Source: Sandaracinaceae bacterium
GTDB lineage: Bacteria; Myxococcota_A; Polyangia; Polyangiales; Houyiibacteriaceae
DNA: 64,000 nucleotides
Direction: 5' to 3'
Assembly (NCBI GenBank): GCA_016706685.1
Contig: JADJJE010000025.1
Span: 62,001 to 126,000 of the forward strand
A model generated the notes under the pieces. It saw nothing but the letters and a program-made list of their open reading frames with translations. It was not told the origin of the DNA and did not search any database. A program made the translations under genes and the position numbers. Positions within the stretch are counted from its first letter, which is position 1. Every line of letters starts with the position of its first letter. Positions 40,489 to 49,475 of the stretch are shown here, piece after piece.

Positions 40489-42509
40489 TCTGCCGCGGTT
40501 GCCTCGGTGCCTCCGATGCCCCCCAGCACCTCGGTCTCCACGTAGCGCTGGAATCCCAGCACATCGGTGAAGCATCGATAGCCCGCCTGGCTGGCCACGC
40601 GGATGGTCGCCTCACCCTCGTAAAGCAGCACAGCCACGCGCTCTCCGAGGCCCGGCGGCATCCCATCGGGCCATGCCAGGTCCAGCAGGGCGCGCTGGGT
40701 GCCCGTCTCCTCGTCGACCAGCTCGTACCCGAGCTCGCCAGGCGCGAGGCTGCGCTCGTCCATCCAAGTGCGGAGCGCTTGCAGCTCGGCCTCCTCCTCT
40801 GCGCTGTCGATTCCGCCCGCGGGCGCCGGCGGCGCAGTCTGCGGCGTGGCACTCACAGGCGCGGGCCGCATGTCACGCTCGAGCCAGCGCGTGTCGCCGT
40901 GTAGTAGCTCTTCGAGCCGGCGGTTGAGCTCGGCCGCCAGCAGGACTTTGCGAGCTTCGAGGAAGTCGCCGAAGCGTTCCATGCGCCAGAGCTCGGGGTC
41001 CGCAGGGATCCACTGCGATGCGAGCGCACCAGGGTGCGCGGCCTCCACCTCGCGAAAGTAGACGGCGGGCAGGCGGTCGCTGATGGCGAGGTTGGTGTCC
41101 TTCGTCAGGAAGCAGAAGTTCGCCAGCGCGTTGACGTCGCCCTTGGCCCAGCTGTGCTTCTTGAGCTGGGCCTTCGGGAAGATGTGGTGCACCTCGAGCT
41201 GGCTCATCTTTCCAAGGAGTCCCGCTTTGAGCGGTAGTCCGCTGCCCCAATCCCGTGCATCGCCCATCCGCGTGAGCATGTAGAGCACGGGGTAGAAACG
41301 AGCTCCCAACGTCGAGCCGCTGAAATTGCCAGGCTCCACACGCAGAGAGCCGTGCCAGAGACGCAGTCGCTCGAGCAATGGATCGAGCCCGCCACTTGGA
41401 CCCTCGAGCGCGGCCAAGTCCTGGTCCAGGTAGGATTCCGTGGAGCCCGAGAAGCGCCCCCACATAGCAGCCTGGATGAACCAGAACAGCAGCTTGTCGC
41501 GCTCGACCTCGCTCATCGCGGTGCTCACACCTGGCTTCTTGGGGGCCTTGCTGGATGTGCGCTGGTCCAGGTAGCGCACCATGAGTGGGACGGCGTAGCG
41601 ACCGAAGAAGACCCGGTCGTGGTCGAGACCCAGGCGCCCCGAGATGAGGTTCAGTGTGGTGTCGATGTGCTTGTTCGAGCGTGCGAGAGCGTCCTGGATT
41701 TCCTCGCCGCTCTTGTGCTGCAGGTGTTGAAAGCGCGCTTCGCCGGTCAGCACGGTGTTCACAGAGCGCAGGAGCCAGTCCAGGTTGAACGCGTATCCCG
41801 CCTTCCCCCACTCGGCGAGCTTGTCCTTCATGGTGTCGCGCGCTTCCGGCCAGTCCGCGCAGATGCGCGCGAGCGCCAGATCACCCTTGCTCAACTTGGT
41901 GCCCCCGCTGTTCACCCGGTTGAAGATGTCGACCACCACGTCGAGCGTTTTGTCGGCGCCGGTGACTTCTTCGATGTGCAGTTCCTTGTCCAGGATACCG
42001 AGCAACTGCGCCATTCGCCCCGCGTACTCGCCGATCTTGGGGGAGGCGCCAAAATGGGCCGAGAGTTGCCCCATCATGGCTCCGAGTCCGCCCATACCCG
42101 CCTTCATGAGTGCGGTGACATCAATCCACAGTGGGTCGCCCTTCATCTTCACGGGCTGGAAGAACTCGAAGGTCTCCTCGTCGAGGTGGAACCGCAGGCC
42201 CGAGAACGCCTGAGCATTTCCGTCGAAGAATTTGGGCGGATGGCCTCGCACCACTCCGTAGAGTGACGTCATCCGCTGTTGTCCATCGAGGAGGAGCTTC
42301 ACGATGCCCGCCGCGAGCGTTCCGTCGCCGCGATGCGCTGCCGACTGCGACTCGGTGGCCCACACCAGCAGGCCGCCCACGGGGTGCTTGCGGTAGAGCG
42401 AGTCGAACAGGCCCCGCACTTGGTCGCGGTTCCACACGTAGCCTCGCTGAAACTCGGGCAGCGCCATGTGGCCACTGTCAATGTGGTCGAGGATCGTGGA
42501 GATCTTCAT
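40485..42509 (-). CDS. DUF262 family protein with HNH-like motif (GmrSD relative)
   Basis: 674 aa. N-terminus has DUF262 hallmarks: LPEFQRGYVWNRDQVRGLFD, VGGLLVWATES and LLDGQQRMTSLYGVVRG. Around residues 445-500 is the nuclease-like part: LEVHHIFPKAQLKK, NALANFCFLTKDTN. The C-terminal 150 residues, after a Pro-rich linker, may be a separate recognition domain. First gene of the leftward train; a second, different DUF262 protein (12275-14371) sits near its end. Divergent from the 42796 gene. Confidence 0.85.
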   Translation of the reverse strand: MKISTILDHIDSGHMALPEFQRGYVWNRDQVRGLFDSLYRKHPVGGLLVWATESQSAAHRGDGTLAAGIVKLLLDGQQRMTSLYGVVRGHPPKFFDGNAQAFSGLRFHLDEETFEFFQPVKMKGDPLWIDVTALMKAGMGGLGAMMGQLSAHFGASPKIGEYAGRMAQLLGILDKELHIEEVTGADKTLDVVVDIFNRVNSGGTKLSKGDLALARICADWPEARDTMKDKLAEWGKAGYAFNLDWLLRSVNTVLTGEARFQHLQHKSGEEIQDALARSNKHIDTTLNLISGRLGLDHDRVFFGRYAVPLMVRYLDQRTSSKAPKKPGVSTAMSEVERDKLLFWFIQAAMWGRFSGSTESYLDQDLAALEGPSGGLDPLLERLRLWHGSLRVEPGNFSGSTLGARFYPVLYMLTRMGDARDWGSGLPLKAGLLGKMSQLEVHHIFPKAQLKKHSWAKGDVNALANFCFLTKDTNLAISDRLPAVYFREVEAAHPGALASQWIPADPELWRMERFGDFLEARKVLLAAELNRRLEELLHGDTRWLERDMRPAPVSATPQTAPPAPAGGIDSAEEEAELQALRTWMDERSLAPGELGYELVDEETGTQRALLDLAWPDGMPPGLGERVAVLLYEGEATIRVASQAGYRCFTDVLGFQRYVETEVLGGIGGTEATAAE

Positions 42510-42795
42510 GCGGGCTTCGTCCTCCTAGGCTGCGTCGATCGCAGCGCACTCTGCAGACGCGACTGTACATGTGAAGGCAGAGGCGACGCGAGGGAGATTG
42601 TCGTGTCGGGGCAGCGCTGCGCCTCGACTCCCGGTGGCGAGACTGGGAGCTGGGCTCGGTGCTGCACCAGGTTCACCCGAGCGCGAACCCTTTGGCGCGC
42701 ACCAGCGTGGGTCCCCCATCACCCCGGTGTCCCCAGAACCCGTCTCGCGCTACGCTCCCCGCCAATCCGGAAGCGAGGTCTGCTTGAGTGATCCC
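42510..42795. other. Intergenic region between divergent genes
   Basis: 286 bases that should hold the promoter of the large leftward operon and that of the rightward gene. I see no clear -35/-10 pair, operator palindrome or hairpin. The rightward frame stays open back to 42571, but without coding character. Confidence 0.4.
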
Positions 42796-43611
42796 ATGAA
42801 GACGATTGTGGACGGCGTGTGCGCGGAGTATCTGAACTCGTGGTGGAGCATCCAGCCCGCGGGCAACCAGGACTGGTCGGACTACCCGGTGGAGGCGCAC
42901 GTGGCTCACTTGTTCGCTCGAGAGATCTCGGGCGCGCTGGGGGTCTCGTCGAGGAAGCCCGGCAGCACCGAGCCAAGACTCGTGCCCGTGTGCGAGGGCC
43001 GTTACCGGCACTGGCGTCCGGAGCCCGACGAGTCTCTCTCCGACGCCTCGGGCAGGGCAGACGTCTGGGCGCCCGACGTGCACACGCCGTCGGCCCCGAC
43101 GGGCTGGTTCATCGAGATCAAGCTGGCCGACGTGCGCGAGGGCAAGCCCAAGATCGGGCGCCAGCCGTGGGCCAAGATCGTGGACGGCTTCGTGCTCGAC
43201 CTGCGCAAGCTGCTGCTGCACTCGGTCCCGAACGACACGGACGCAGCGCGGCTCGGCGGCACGGCGGCACGCTGTTCGTTCGTGGTGGTGGTCAAGGGGG
43301 CCGAGGGGGCGTTCGAGGCCCTGCTGGATGCCGCGCCGGACTCGGATGCGGGCAGCGCGCGAGGCAAGGCGCTGCGCACCTTCGCCGATGCCAAGAAGGC
43401 CATCCGTGACGAGGTCCGCGCCGGTGAAGCCCGCCAGCCCGGCAGCGAGCGCGTGAAGCGCTTCTTCCACGGCGCAAACGCGGCGCTCCGCAGGCTCGAG
43501 GGCGTGGAGGACGTGACGCTCACCGCGAGCGACGTGCAGGTGCTGGACGGACACCAGGCGCAGGTGGTGGCCATCTCGTGGCTGCAGTCGGCGCCCATCG
43601 AGCACAAGTAG
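42796..43611 (+). CDS. Hypothetical protein, possible PD-(D/E)XK nuclease
   Basis: 271 aa from ATG 42796 (MKTIVDGVCAEYLNSWWSIQ); the open frame upstream to 42571 looks non-coding. Seen: a conserved-looking E in VEAHVAHLFARE, D in SGRADVWAPDVH, and E-x-K in GWFIEIKLADVREG, spaced as in PD-(D/E)XK nucleases. The rest is mixed alpha/beta. Divergent from the operon and at the edge of the defence island, so a restriction-like role is plausible but unproven. No frameshift. Confidence 0.55.
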   Translation: MKTIVDGVCAEYLNSWWSIQPAGNQDWSDYPVEAHVAHLFAREISGALGVSSRKPGSTEPRLVPVCEGRYRHWRPEPDESLSDASGRADVWAPDVHTPSAPTGWFIEIKLADVREGKPKIGRQPWAKIVDGFVLDLRKLLLHSVPNDTDAARLGGTAARCSFVVVVKGAEGAFEALLDAAPDSDAGSARGKALRTFADAKKAIRDEVRAGEARQPGSERVKRFFHGANAALRRLEGVEDVTLTASDVQVLDGHQAQVVAISWLQSAPIEHK

Positions 43612-43635
43612 CGGGGGCGCCGCGGGCGCACGCGG

Positions 43636-44835
43636 CTACGACGCGAGCAGCAGCGTCCCGCTCAGCACCAGCATCGCAGCCACCAGAGGCACCAGCGCCC
43701 AACGCACTCGGAGCACGGCCTGCCGCGCCACCCCGCGCGGCCGGGCATCCGCTTCACGGGTCAGCCGGTGTGCCGCGATGGCGTCCCGCACGAGCCGCAT
43801 CGCGAACAGCGCAAAGCCCAGCGCCAGACCCACCAATAGGCGCTCCACCATGAGGGTGCGTGTTGCGTGGGCAGCCCCCGGCGGGGACCAGCGCTGCAAC
43901 TCCACGGACTTCCCGCTGCCCAGCACGTTGTAGAGCCGGGTCTCCGCAAGCGGGCCCAGCTCGTCGGTCCAGGGCAGGCCCGGGGTGGCTTGCGCGGGGT
44001 GCTCCACGGCGCGAACCGTCATGGGGCCGCTGGTGACCGAGCCCGCCATGGCCTCGGGGAGACCGTACTGCGTGGGGGTACACGCGGGGCGGAACTCCTG
44101 CCCCGCGGGCCAGTCCTCGCGTGGCAGCACCCAGGCCACCTCGGCAGCACCACGGGCAATGGCCACGTCGGCCACGGCAACGAAGTCCGACACGCTCGCG
44201 TGTTGGTCCATGAGCACCTGGGTGGTGCGCGGGAACCGGTCCGTGGGGGCCACCGGCCGCACCCCTTCGTGGTCCACCCACCGCAGCTTTAGCCCCGCGG
44301 AAACGGCCAGGAGCGGGCCGTTGCGCGTGACCGCCGTGGTGGGCACTCTCGGCGCGGCGTGCGTCACGAAGCTGAACTCCACTCCGTTCAGCGCGTCGGC
44401 CTCGGTGGCGGCGGGCAGCACCGCGGGCTCAGGGTGAGCGGCGTTCATGATCAGCGGCGCCGTCAGCACCGCCAGCGCGAGCCACGCTGCCGTCAGCCGG
44501 GCTGCCCCGAGCGGCGTGGGGCTCACGAGGCTGACGTTCAGGCAGCGCTGTGTGCTGCGGGCCGCCACCAATGCCAGGCACCAGCTCGTCACGAACAGCG
44601 CCACGTGCGCGCCGTGGAACAACCCCGCGCCCCGGCGCAGCACGGTGGCTTGCGCGGCGTCCATGGCTGCGCCCAGCGCGGCGAACCCCAGCGTGACCGC
44701 GGCCACCCACCAGACGGCGGTCTGCGCGGCGTGGCGGTCACTGCTGTGGCGCCACGCCACGGCCACTCGGCCCGGCGCCCTGGTTGCCCATGTGGCCAGG
44801 TGAGACCTCCACCTCTTTCGTGAGCGCGACGTCAT
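43636..44835 (-). CDS. Multi-pass membrane protein, function unknown
   Basis: 399 aa. Hydrophobic segments around residues 40-60 (AVWWVAAVTLGFAALGAAMD), 77-95 (ALFVTSWCLALVAA) and 110-130 (LTAAWLALAVLTAPLIM), a central extracytoplasmic stretch of about 190 residues, and two C-terminal segments (LVGLALGFALFAMRL; WALVPLVAAMLVLSG). The central region includes VLMDQHASVSDFVAVADVAI, faintly like ExbD periplasmic domains; too weak for a call. Convergent with the preceding gene. Confidence 0.6.
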   Translation of the reverse strand: MTSRSRKRWRSHLATWATRAPGRVAVAWRHSSDRHAAQTAVWWVAAVTLGFAALGAAMDAAQATVLRRGAGLFHGAHVALFVTSWCLALVAARSTQRCLNVSLVSPTPLGAARLTAAWLALAVLTAPLIMNAAHPEPAVLPAATEADALNGVEFSFVTHAAPRVPTTAVTRNGPLLAVSAGLKLRWVDHEGVRPVAPTDRFPRTTQVLMDQHASVSDFVAVADVAIARGAAEVAWVLPREDWPAGQEFRPACTPTQYGLPEAMAGSVTSGPMTVRAVEHPAQATPGLPWTDELGPLAETRLYNVLGSGKSVELQRWSPPGAAHATRTLMVERLLVGLALGFALFAMRLVRDAIAAHRLTREADARPRGVARQAVLRVRWALVPLVAAMLVLSGTLLLAS

Positions 44836-44878
44836 GCCTCGTGGTTTGTAGCCTGGGCCGCGGAGAAGTTCCCGAGTC

Positions 44879-45241
44879 CTGTTTCTGAGCTACATTTCCC
44901 GGACAGCGACCGAGCGGGACTACCGCGAGGTGCTCCGGATCATCATCGACTGCATCCCCGCCGCGGAGGCTCCCTTGGCAACCATCGAAGAGCAGATCAA
45001 GCAAGAAGGCCGGCTGCTGGGTCGGCAGGAAGGCCGTCAGGAAGGCCGTCAGGAGGGCCTCGAAGCCGGCCGCGTCGAGGCACTCCGCGACGTTCTCCGC
45101 CTGCTGCTCGAGCAGCGCTTCGGGCCGGTGGGCGCGGCTCACGAGGCGCTCATCGCGGCCGCTGGTCTCGATCAACTACAGCGCGCCGTGGCTCGGGTCG
45201 CGGTCGCGTCGGACTTGGCCAGCGTCTTCCAGCCGCACTGA
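44879..45241 (+). pseudogene. Rpn-family (PD-(D/E)XK transposase-like nuclease) C-terminal remnant
   Basis: The open frame has no good start; ATG-like start at 44930 gives 103 aa. Upstream in frame reads LFLSYISRTATERDYREVLR. The segment IEEQIKQEGRLLGRQEGRQE with its run of RQEG repeats, followed by a helical end with LLLEQRFGPVG, is the usual C-terminus of Rpn/YhgA-like proteins. The N-terminal nuclease domain (about 200 residues) is missing, as the region upstream belongs to the divergent membrane protein gene. Confidence 0.6.
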
Positions 45242-45259
45242 GCGCCAGGGGCCACCGGA

Positions 45260-45529
45260 ATGAAGACGGACATCCGCCAGCTCATCCGGGACCTCGTCGA
45301 GAACGAGCGCTCCATCGCTTCACTCGACATGTCCCTCTTCGAGGGCACCGGCACGGCCCCGGAGGCGTATTCGTCCGGGGTCCTCCGCTACAACCAGATC
45401 GTGGCCGAGCTGTGCTCTCGGCGCGACGAGGTGACCCCCATCCTGGAGCAGCTCCTGAGCAGGCCCATGGGCGGCACCACCGAGACCACGCTGCTCATGC
45501 TGAAGAGCGAGCTGCGCCGGCGCCCTTAG
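45260..45529 (+). CDS. Small hypothetical protein
   Basis: 89 aa, charged and helical (MKTDIRQLIRDLVENERSIA), without signal peptide or known motif. It follows the Rpn remnant by 18 bases in the same direction and converges with the histidine kinase gene. Its codon usage is like its neighbours. Not recognised. Confidence 0.5.
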   Translation: MKTDIRQLIRDLVENERSIASLDMSLFEGTGTAPEAYSSGVLRYNQIVAELCSRRDEVTPILEQLLSRPMGGTTETTLLMLKSELRRRP

Positions 45530-45536
45530 CGCCCGC

Positions 45537-47063
45537 TCACACCGCCGGCAGCGTGAACGCCACCACGGCGCCGCCGTCCTCCGCGTTGGCCGCCCACGCC
45601 CGGCCGCCGTGCGCATCGGCGATGTGCTTTACCAGCGCCAGCCCAATGCCCGACCCGCGCACCTCACGGTGCTTCGGCGTCCGATAAAACCGCTCGAAGA
45701 TGCGCCTCAGGTCCTCGTTCGGGATCCCCGGGCCGTGGTCGCGCACGCGCACGTGCACGGAGCGCGCGCTGCACGTCACCGACACCTCGATGGCGCTCCC
45801 TCCGCCGTACTTCACGGCGTTGTCCAGCAGGTTCACCAGCGCCAGCACGATGCTCTGCTCGTCGATGGCCACCATGGGCAGGTCGGGCGCCAGCTCCAGG
45901 GTGACGCGGTTTCCGTCTTCCTCCAGGCGGTAGCGGAACGCGTCGATGGCCTGCTGCAGCACGGGCCCGATGTCGCGCTCGTGGAAGTCGAACTTCTGCT
46001 TGCCGCGCTCGAGGGCGGCGAAGTCCAGCACGTTCTCGATGAGCCCGCTCAGGCGCTCGGACTCGCGGCAGATGATCTCGAGGTACTGCTTCTGCTTCTC
46101 GGGCGTGCGCACGCGCTCGGTCAGCAGCATCTCGCCGAACATGCGCACCACGGAGAGCGGCGTCTTCAGCTCGTGCGACACGTTGGCGATGAACTCGCTC
46201 TTCATCTCGTTGAGGCGGCGCTCCTTGCTGGCCGCGTACAGCAAGAACGCGATGCCCAGCAGGATGACGGCAAACGAAAGCCCCAGCGACCCCAGCTGCA
46301 CCGTGCGGCCCAGGCTGCCCTGCGTCTCCAGCTGCGTGGCCTGCTGCGGCGCAATCTGCAGGCGCCACTGGTAGAGCGTGGTGGGGAAGCGGTGGCCCAC
46401 CACGTAGTCGCCGGCCGAAGCCAGGCTCGGGCCATAGACGCGCCGGTTGTCCACGTCCACCACGTTGTAGGTGCTGCGCCCCTCCTCGGTGGAGAACAGC
46501 GTGGGGAACTGCGACCGCACGATGAAGCCGGTGTCGTGGTGCGCCACCAAGAACATGCGGCGCCCGTTGTGGCGCACGGCCTTGTAGCTGAACAGGTAGC
46601 TGCGGTCGCGGAAGCGTCCGTGCAGGTGCTTCAGGCTGTTGAGCGGGGTGTCGTCGAACTCGAACTCCTGCACGATGTCCTGGTGGAACACGTCCAGGAA
46701 GTCGCGCCGGTCTTGCGTGCCCGCGCGGGAGGCGAACGCCACCACGTGGCCGTACTCGTTCAGCAACAGCACCGAGCGCACGCTGGGCGTCCGGTCGATG
46801 GACGTGGGCCGCCAGCTCACTTCGAAGCTGCCCGGGTCGTCCAGCGGGTAGTCGCTGAACACCACGTTGTCCTGCTCGATGACGTAGCGCTCGATGTTCT
46901 CCACCTTCTCGCGCGCCAGCAGCATGGACGACGCGGCGATGGCCTCTTCGTTGAGCCGCGCGAAGCGAGACGCCGTGAGGTACGTGTAGTAGCCCAGCAC
47001 GCCCGCGGCGATGGTCAGCGCGGGAATGAGCAAGATGTAGACGGACGGGAGCCTGCGGGGCAC
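45537..47063 (-). CDS. Membrane sensor histidine kinase
   Basis: 508 aa from GTG 47063. First membrane segment VYILLIPALTIAAGVLGYYT, an extracytoplasmic sensor of about 220 residues, second segment LGLSFAVILLGIAFLLYAAS near residue 265. HisKA: FIANVSHELKTPLSVVRMFG with the phospho-acceptor His. HATPase: N box LVNLLDNAVKYGGG, G1 RVRDHGPGIPNED, F box RIFERFYRTP, G2 GSGIGLALVKHI. No response regulator is adjacent. Lies one base after gpsA and is probably co-transcribed with it. Confidence 0.9.
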   Translation of the reverse strand: MPRRLPSVYILLIPALTIAAGVLGYYTYLTASRFARLNEEAIAASSMLLAREKVENIERYVIEQDNVVFSDYPLDDPGSFEVSWRPTSIDRTPSVRSVLLLNEYGHVVAFASRAGTQDRRDFLDVFHQDIVQEFEFDDTPLNSLKHLHGRFRDRSYLFSYKAVRHNGRRMFLVAHHDTGFIVRSQFPTLFSTEEGRSTYNVVDVDNRRVYGPSLASAGDYVVGHRFPTTLYQWRLQIAPQQATQLETQGSLGRTVQLGSLGLSFAVILLGIAFLLYAASKERRLNEMKSEFIANVSHELKTPLSVVRMFGEMLLTERVRTPEKQKQYLEIICRESERLSGLIENVLDFAALERGKQKFDFHERDIGPVLQQAIDAFRYRLEEDGNRVTLELAPDLPMVAIDEQSIVLALVNLLDNAVKYGGGSAIEVSVTCSARSVHVRVRDHGPGIPNEDLRRIFERFYRTPKHREVRGSGIGLALVKHIADAHGGRAWAANAEDGGAVVAFTLPAV

Positions 47064-47064
47064 G

Positions 47065-48075
47065 TCACTCCCGCTCGTGGCGCAGCGGACGGGACATGAG
47101 GTCCGTGAGCGCCTTGGTGGGCGACTTGCCCTCGTACAGGATGCGGTAGACCTCGTGCGAGATGGGCATCTCCACCTTGCGCGCCTGGCACAGGTTGTAG
47201 AGGCTCTTCGCGGTGCGCACGCCCTCGGCCACCATGTTCATGGAGCTCAGGATCTCGTCGATGGTCTTGCCGCGCCCGAGGTCGATGCCCACCTGCCGGT
47301 TGCGCGAGAGGTCGCCCGTGCACGTGAGCACCAGGTCGCCCATGCCGGCCAGGCCGCTGAGCGTGAGCGGGTGCGCGCCCATCGAGGTGGCCAGCCGCGA
47401 CGTCTCCGCGAGCCCGCGCGTGATGAGGCCCGCGCGCGCGTTGAGGCCGAGGCCCATGCCGTCGGCGACCCCCGCGGCGATGGCGATGACGTTCTTGAGC
47501 GCGCCGCCCAGCTCCACGCCCACGACGTCCTCCGTGTTGTAGACGCGGAAGCGCTCGGTGGTGAAGGTCTTCTGCGCGTCGCGCACGCTGTCGCGGTCGT
47601 GCCCCGCGATGCACACGGCGGTGGGGATGCCCATGGCCACCTCGCGCGCGAACGACGGCCCGCCCAGGTAGGTGAGCTGCCAGTGCATGGTCTTGGGCAG
47701 CACGTTCTCGAAGATGTCGCTCACCAGCATGAGCGTCTCCTCCTCGATGCCCTTGGTGGCGCTCACGATGGTGACGCCCGCCGGGATCATGGGGCGGGCC
47801 TCCTCCAGCACGGCGCGCAGGCCGTGCGTGGGGATCACCGACACCACCATGCTGGCGTCGATCAGCGCGGTGGCCAGGTCGCCGGTGGGCGTGAGCGTGG
47901 GGGGCAGCTCGAAGCCGGGCAGGTAGCGGGTGTTCTCGCGCGCGGCGATCATGTCTTCGGCGCGCTCGTTCGAGCGGGCCCACAGGCGCACGTGGTGACC
48001 CTGGTCGGCCAGGAGCTTGGCGATGGCCGTGCCCCACGAGCCGGCCCCCAAGACCGCGATTTGACGTTGATCCAT
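47065..48075 (-). CDS. gpsA: NAD(P)H-dependent glycerol-3-phosphate dehydrogenase
   Basis: Reduces dihydroxyacetone phosphate to sn-glycerol 3-phosphate for phospholipid synthesis. 336 aa, normal length. ATG 48075 gives MDQRQIAVLGAGSWGTAIAK with the Rossmann glycine motif; then VVSVIPTHGL, the family motif SATKGIEEET, GGPSFAREVAMG, the catalytic lysine in ELGGALKNVIAIAAG, and NARAGLITRGLAE. The open frame runs back to 48288 but the ATG at 48075 matches the family start. Divergent from the FAD oxidoreductase. Confidence 0.95.
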   Translation of the reverse strand: MDQRQIAVLGAGSWGTAIAKLLADQGHHVRLWARSNERAEDMIAARENTRYLPGFELPPTLTPTGDLATALIDASMVVSVIPTHGLRAVLEEARPMIPAGVTIVSATKGIEEETLMLVSDIFENVLPKTMHWQLTYLGGPSFAREVAMGIPTAVCIAGHDRDSVRDAQKTFTTERFRVYNTEDVVGVELGGALKNVIAIAAGVADGMGLGLNARAGLITRGLAETSRLATSMGAHPLTLSGLAGMGDLVLTCTGDLSRNRQVGIDLGRGKTIDEILSSMNMVAEGVRTAKSLYNLCQARKVEMPISHEVYRILYEGKSPTKALTDLMSRPLRHERE

Positions 48076-48118
48076 GGCGGCACTGTAACCGATTGGCGGG
48101 GCCGTGCGTGGTACCCGC

Positions 48119-49475
48119 ATGACGAACCGAGACGAGACCGTGGACGTGCTGGTGGTGGGTGGTGGCCTGGCCGGTGGGCTGGTGGCCGAGGCGGCTGCGC
48201 GGCAGGGAAAACGCGTGCTGGTGCTGGAGCGCGCGGCCGATCCTGGGGGCAGGGCGCGCAGCCAGGCGCAGGGCGAGCACCGCTTCAATTTCGGGCCGCA
48301 CGCGATCTACCGAGGCGGCCCCATGCACCGGGCGCTGGTGGCCGCGGGGGTGCCGGTGACGGGCGTGGATCCGTCGGTGGGCGGGGCGCAGGCCCTGTTC
48401 GCGGACGGGCGCCTGGACGCGTTGCCCATCAGCCTGGGGGGCGCGCTGCGCGCGGGCTGGTTCGGCACGCGAGACGCGGTGGACTTCATGCGGGCCGCGC
48501 AGGCGGTGAGGGGGGCCGCGCGCCCAGGCGCCGCTGCACGAGACCTCGGCCGCCGCGTGGATCGACTCGCTGGCCACCCGCGAGAACGCCCGCACCATGC
48601 TGGCGGTGCTGGTGCGGCTGGCCACGTATGGCGGTGACCTGCACGTGCTGAGCGCGGACGTGGCGCAGCAGCAGCTGGCGGCGGCCCTGCGCAGCGGCGT
48701 GATCTACGTGCACGGCGGCTGGCAGGCGCTGGTGGACGGACTGCTGGCGCGCGTGAAGCAAGCGGGCGCTCAGGTGCGCCACGCGCGCGCGGCGTCGCTG
48801 GTGCTGGGCCACGGGGACGGCGCGCTGCAACACCGGGTGCTGGACGCCGAGGGCAGGGGCTACCGCGCGCGCGACGTGGTGTTCGCCTGTGCGCCGCACG
48901 TGGCCAGCAGCCTGGTGGGCGAGGCCGACGCGGGGCTCGCGGCGTTTGCCCGGACCGCGCAGCCGGTGACCATGCGCTGCGTGGACCTCGGCCTGCGCGA
49001 CAGCCGCGACCTGCGCTTCACGCTGGGCGTGGACGTGCCCTTCTACTTCTCGCCGCAGCGCGGGGTCCGCGGCATGGCCCCGGCAGGCGCCGTGAGCGTG
49101 CACGCGGCGCTGTACCTGGGCGCGGAGGCACCGGGCGCGGGGGTGGTCCACCAGGCTTCGCCCGGGGAGCCCGCGGGCATGGACCCCGCCGCGCTGCTGG
49201 ACCAGGCCATCGATCGAGCGGTGCCCGATCTCGGCGAGCGCTTGCTGGTGCGTCGCGTGCTGCCTCGCGCGGTGGTGCACCATGCGCTTCCGGACTGCAC
49301 GCGCGGAGGTCTCCTCGGCCGCCCGGCATGCGCGTCGCCGGTGCCCGGAGTCTGGTACGCCGGTGACTGGGTGGGCCCCGAAGGGCACCTGGCCGACGCG
49401 GCGGCAGCCTCGGCGCTCAGCGTGACCCGCGGCATCGCAGCCGAGGGGGAAGGCAGGTTACGCTTCGCATCGTGA
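48119..49475 (+). CDS. FAD/NAD(P)-binding oxidoreductase, phytoene-desaturase-like (one frameshift)
   Basis: About 450 aa. ATG 48119; dinucleotide-binding motif VDVLVVGGGLAGGLVAEAAA, then VLVLERAADPGGRARSQ and GPHAIYRGG. The frame breaks at about 48515 in a run of six G; the neighbour frame continues as TSAAAWIDSLATRENARTML and ends with PGVWYAGDWVGPEGHLADAA, the C-terminal FAD-contact motif GD. Substrate unknown. Overlaps the ECF sigma-factor gene (GTGA). ECF41 sigma factors typically sit beside oxidoreductases of the COE group, so it may be a target of this sigma factor. Confidence 0.78.

Noticed and set aside
43636..44835. ExbD-like protein call for the membrane protein
   Set aside because: The resemblance is limited to about 20 residues, and the gene has five membrane segments, not the single N-terminal one of ExbD.
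48076..48118. ECF41 consensus promoter (TGTCACA-n16-CGTC) between gpsA and the oxidoreductase
   Set aside because: Only a partial tgtaacc was found with no correct downstream element.
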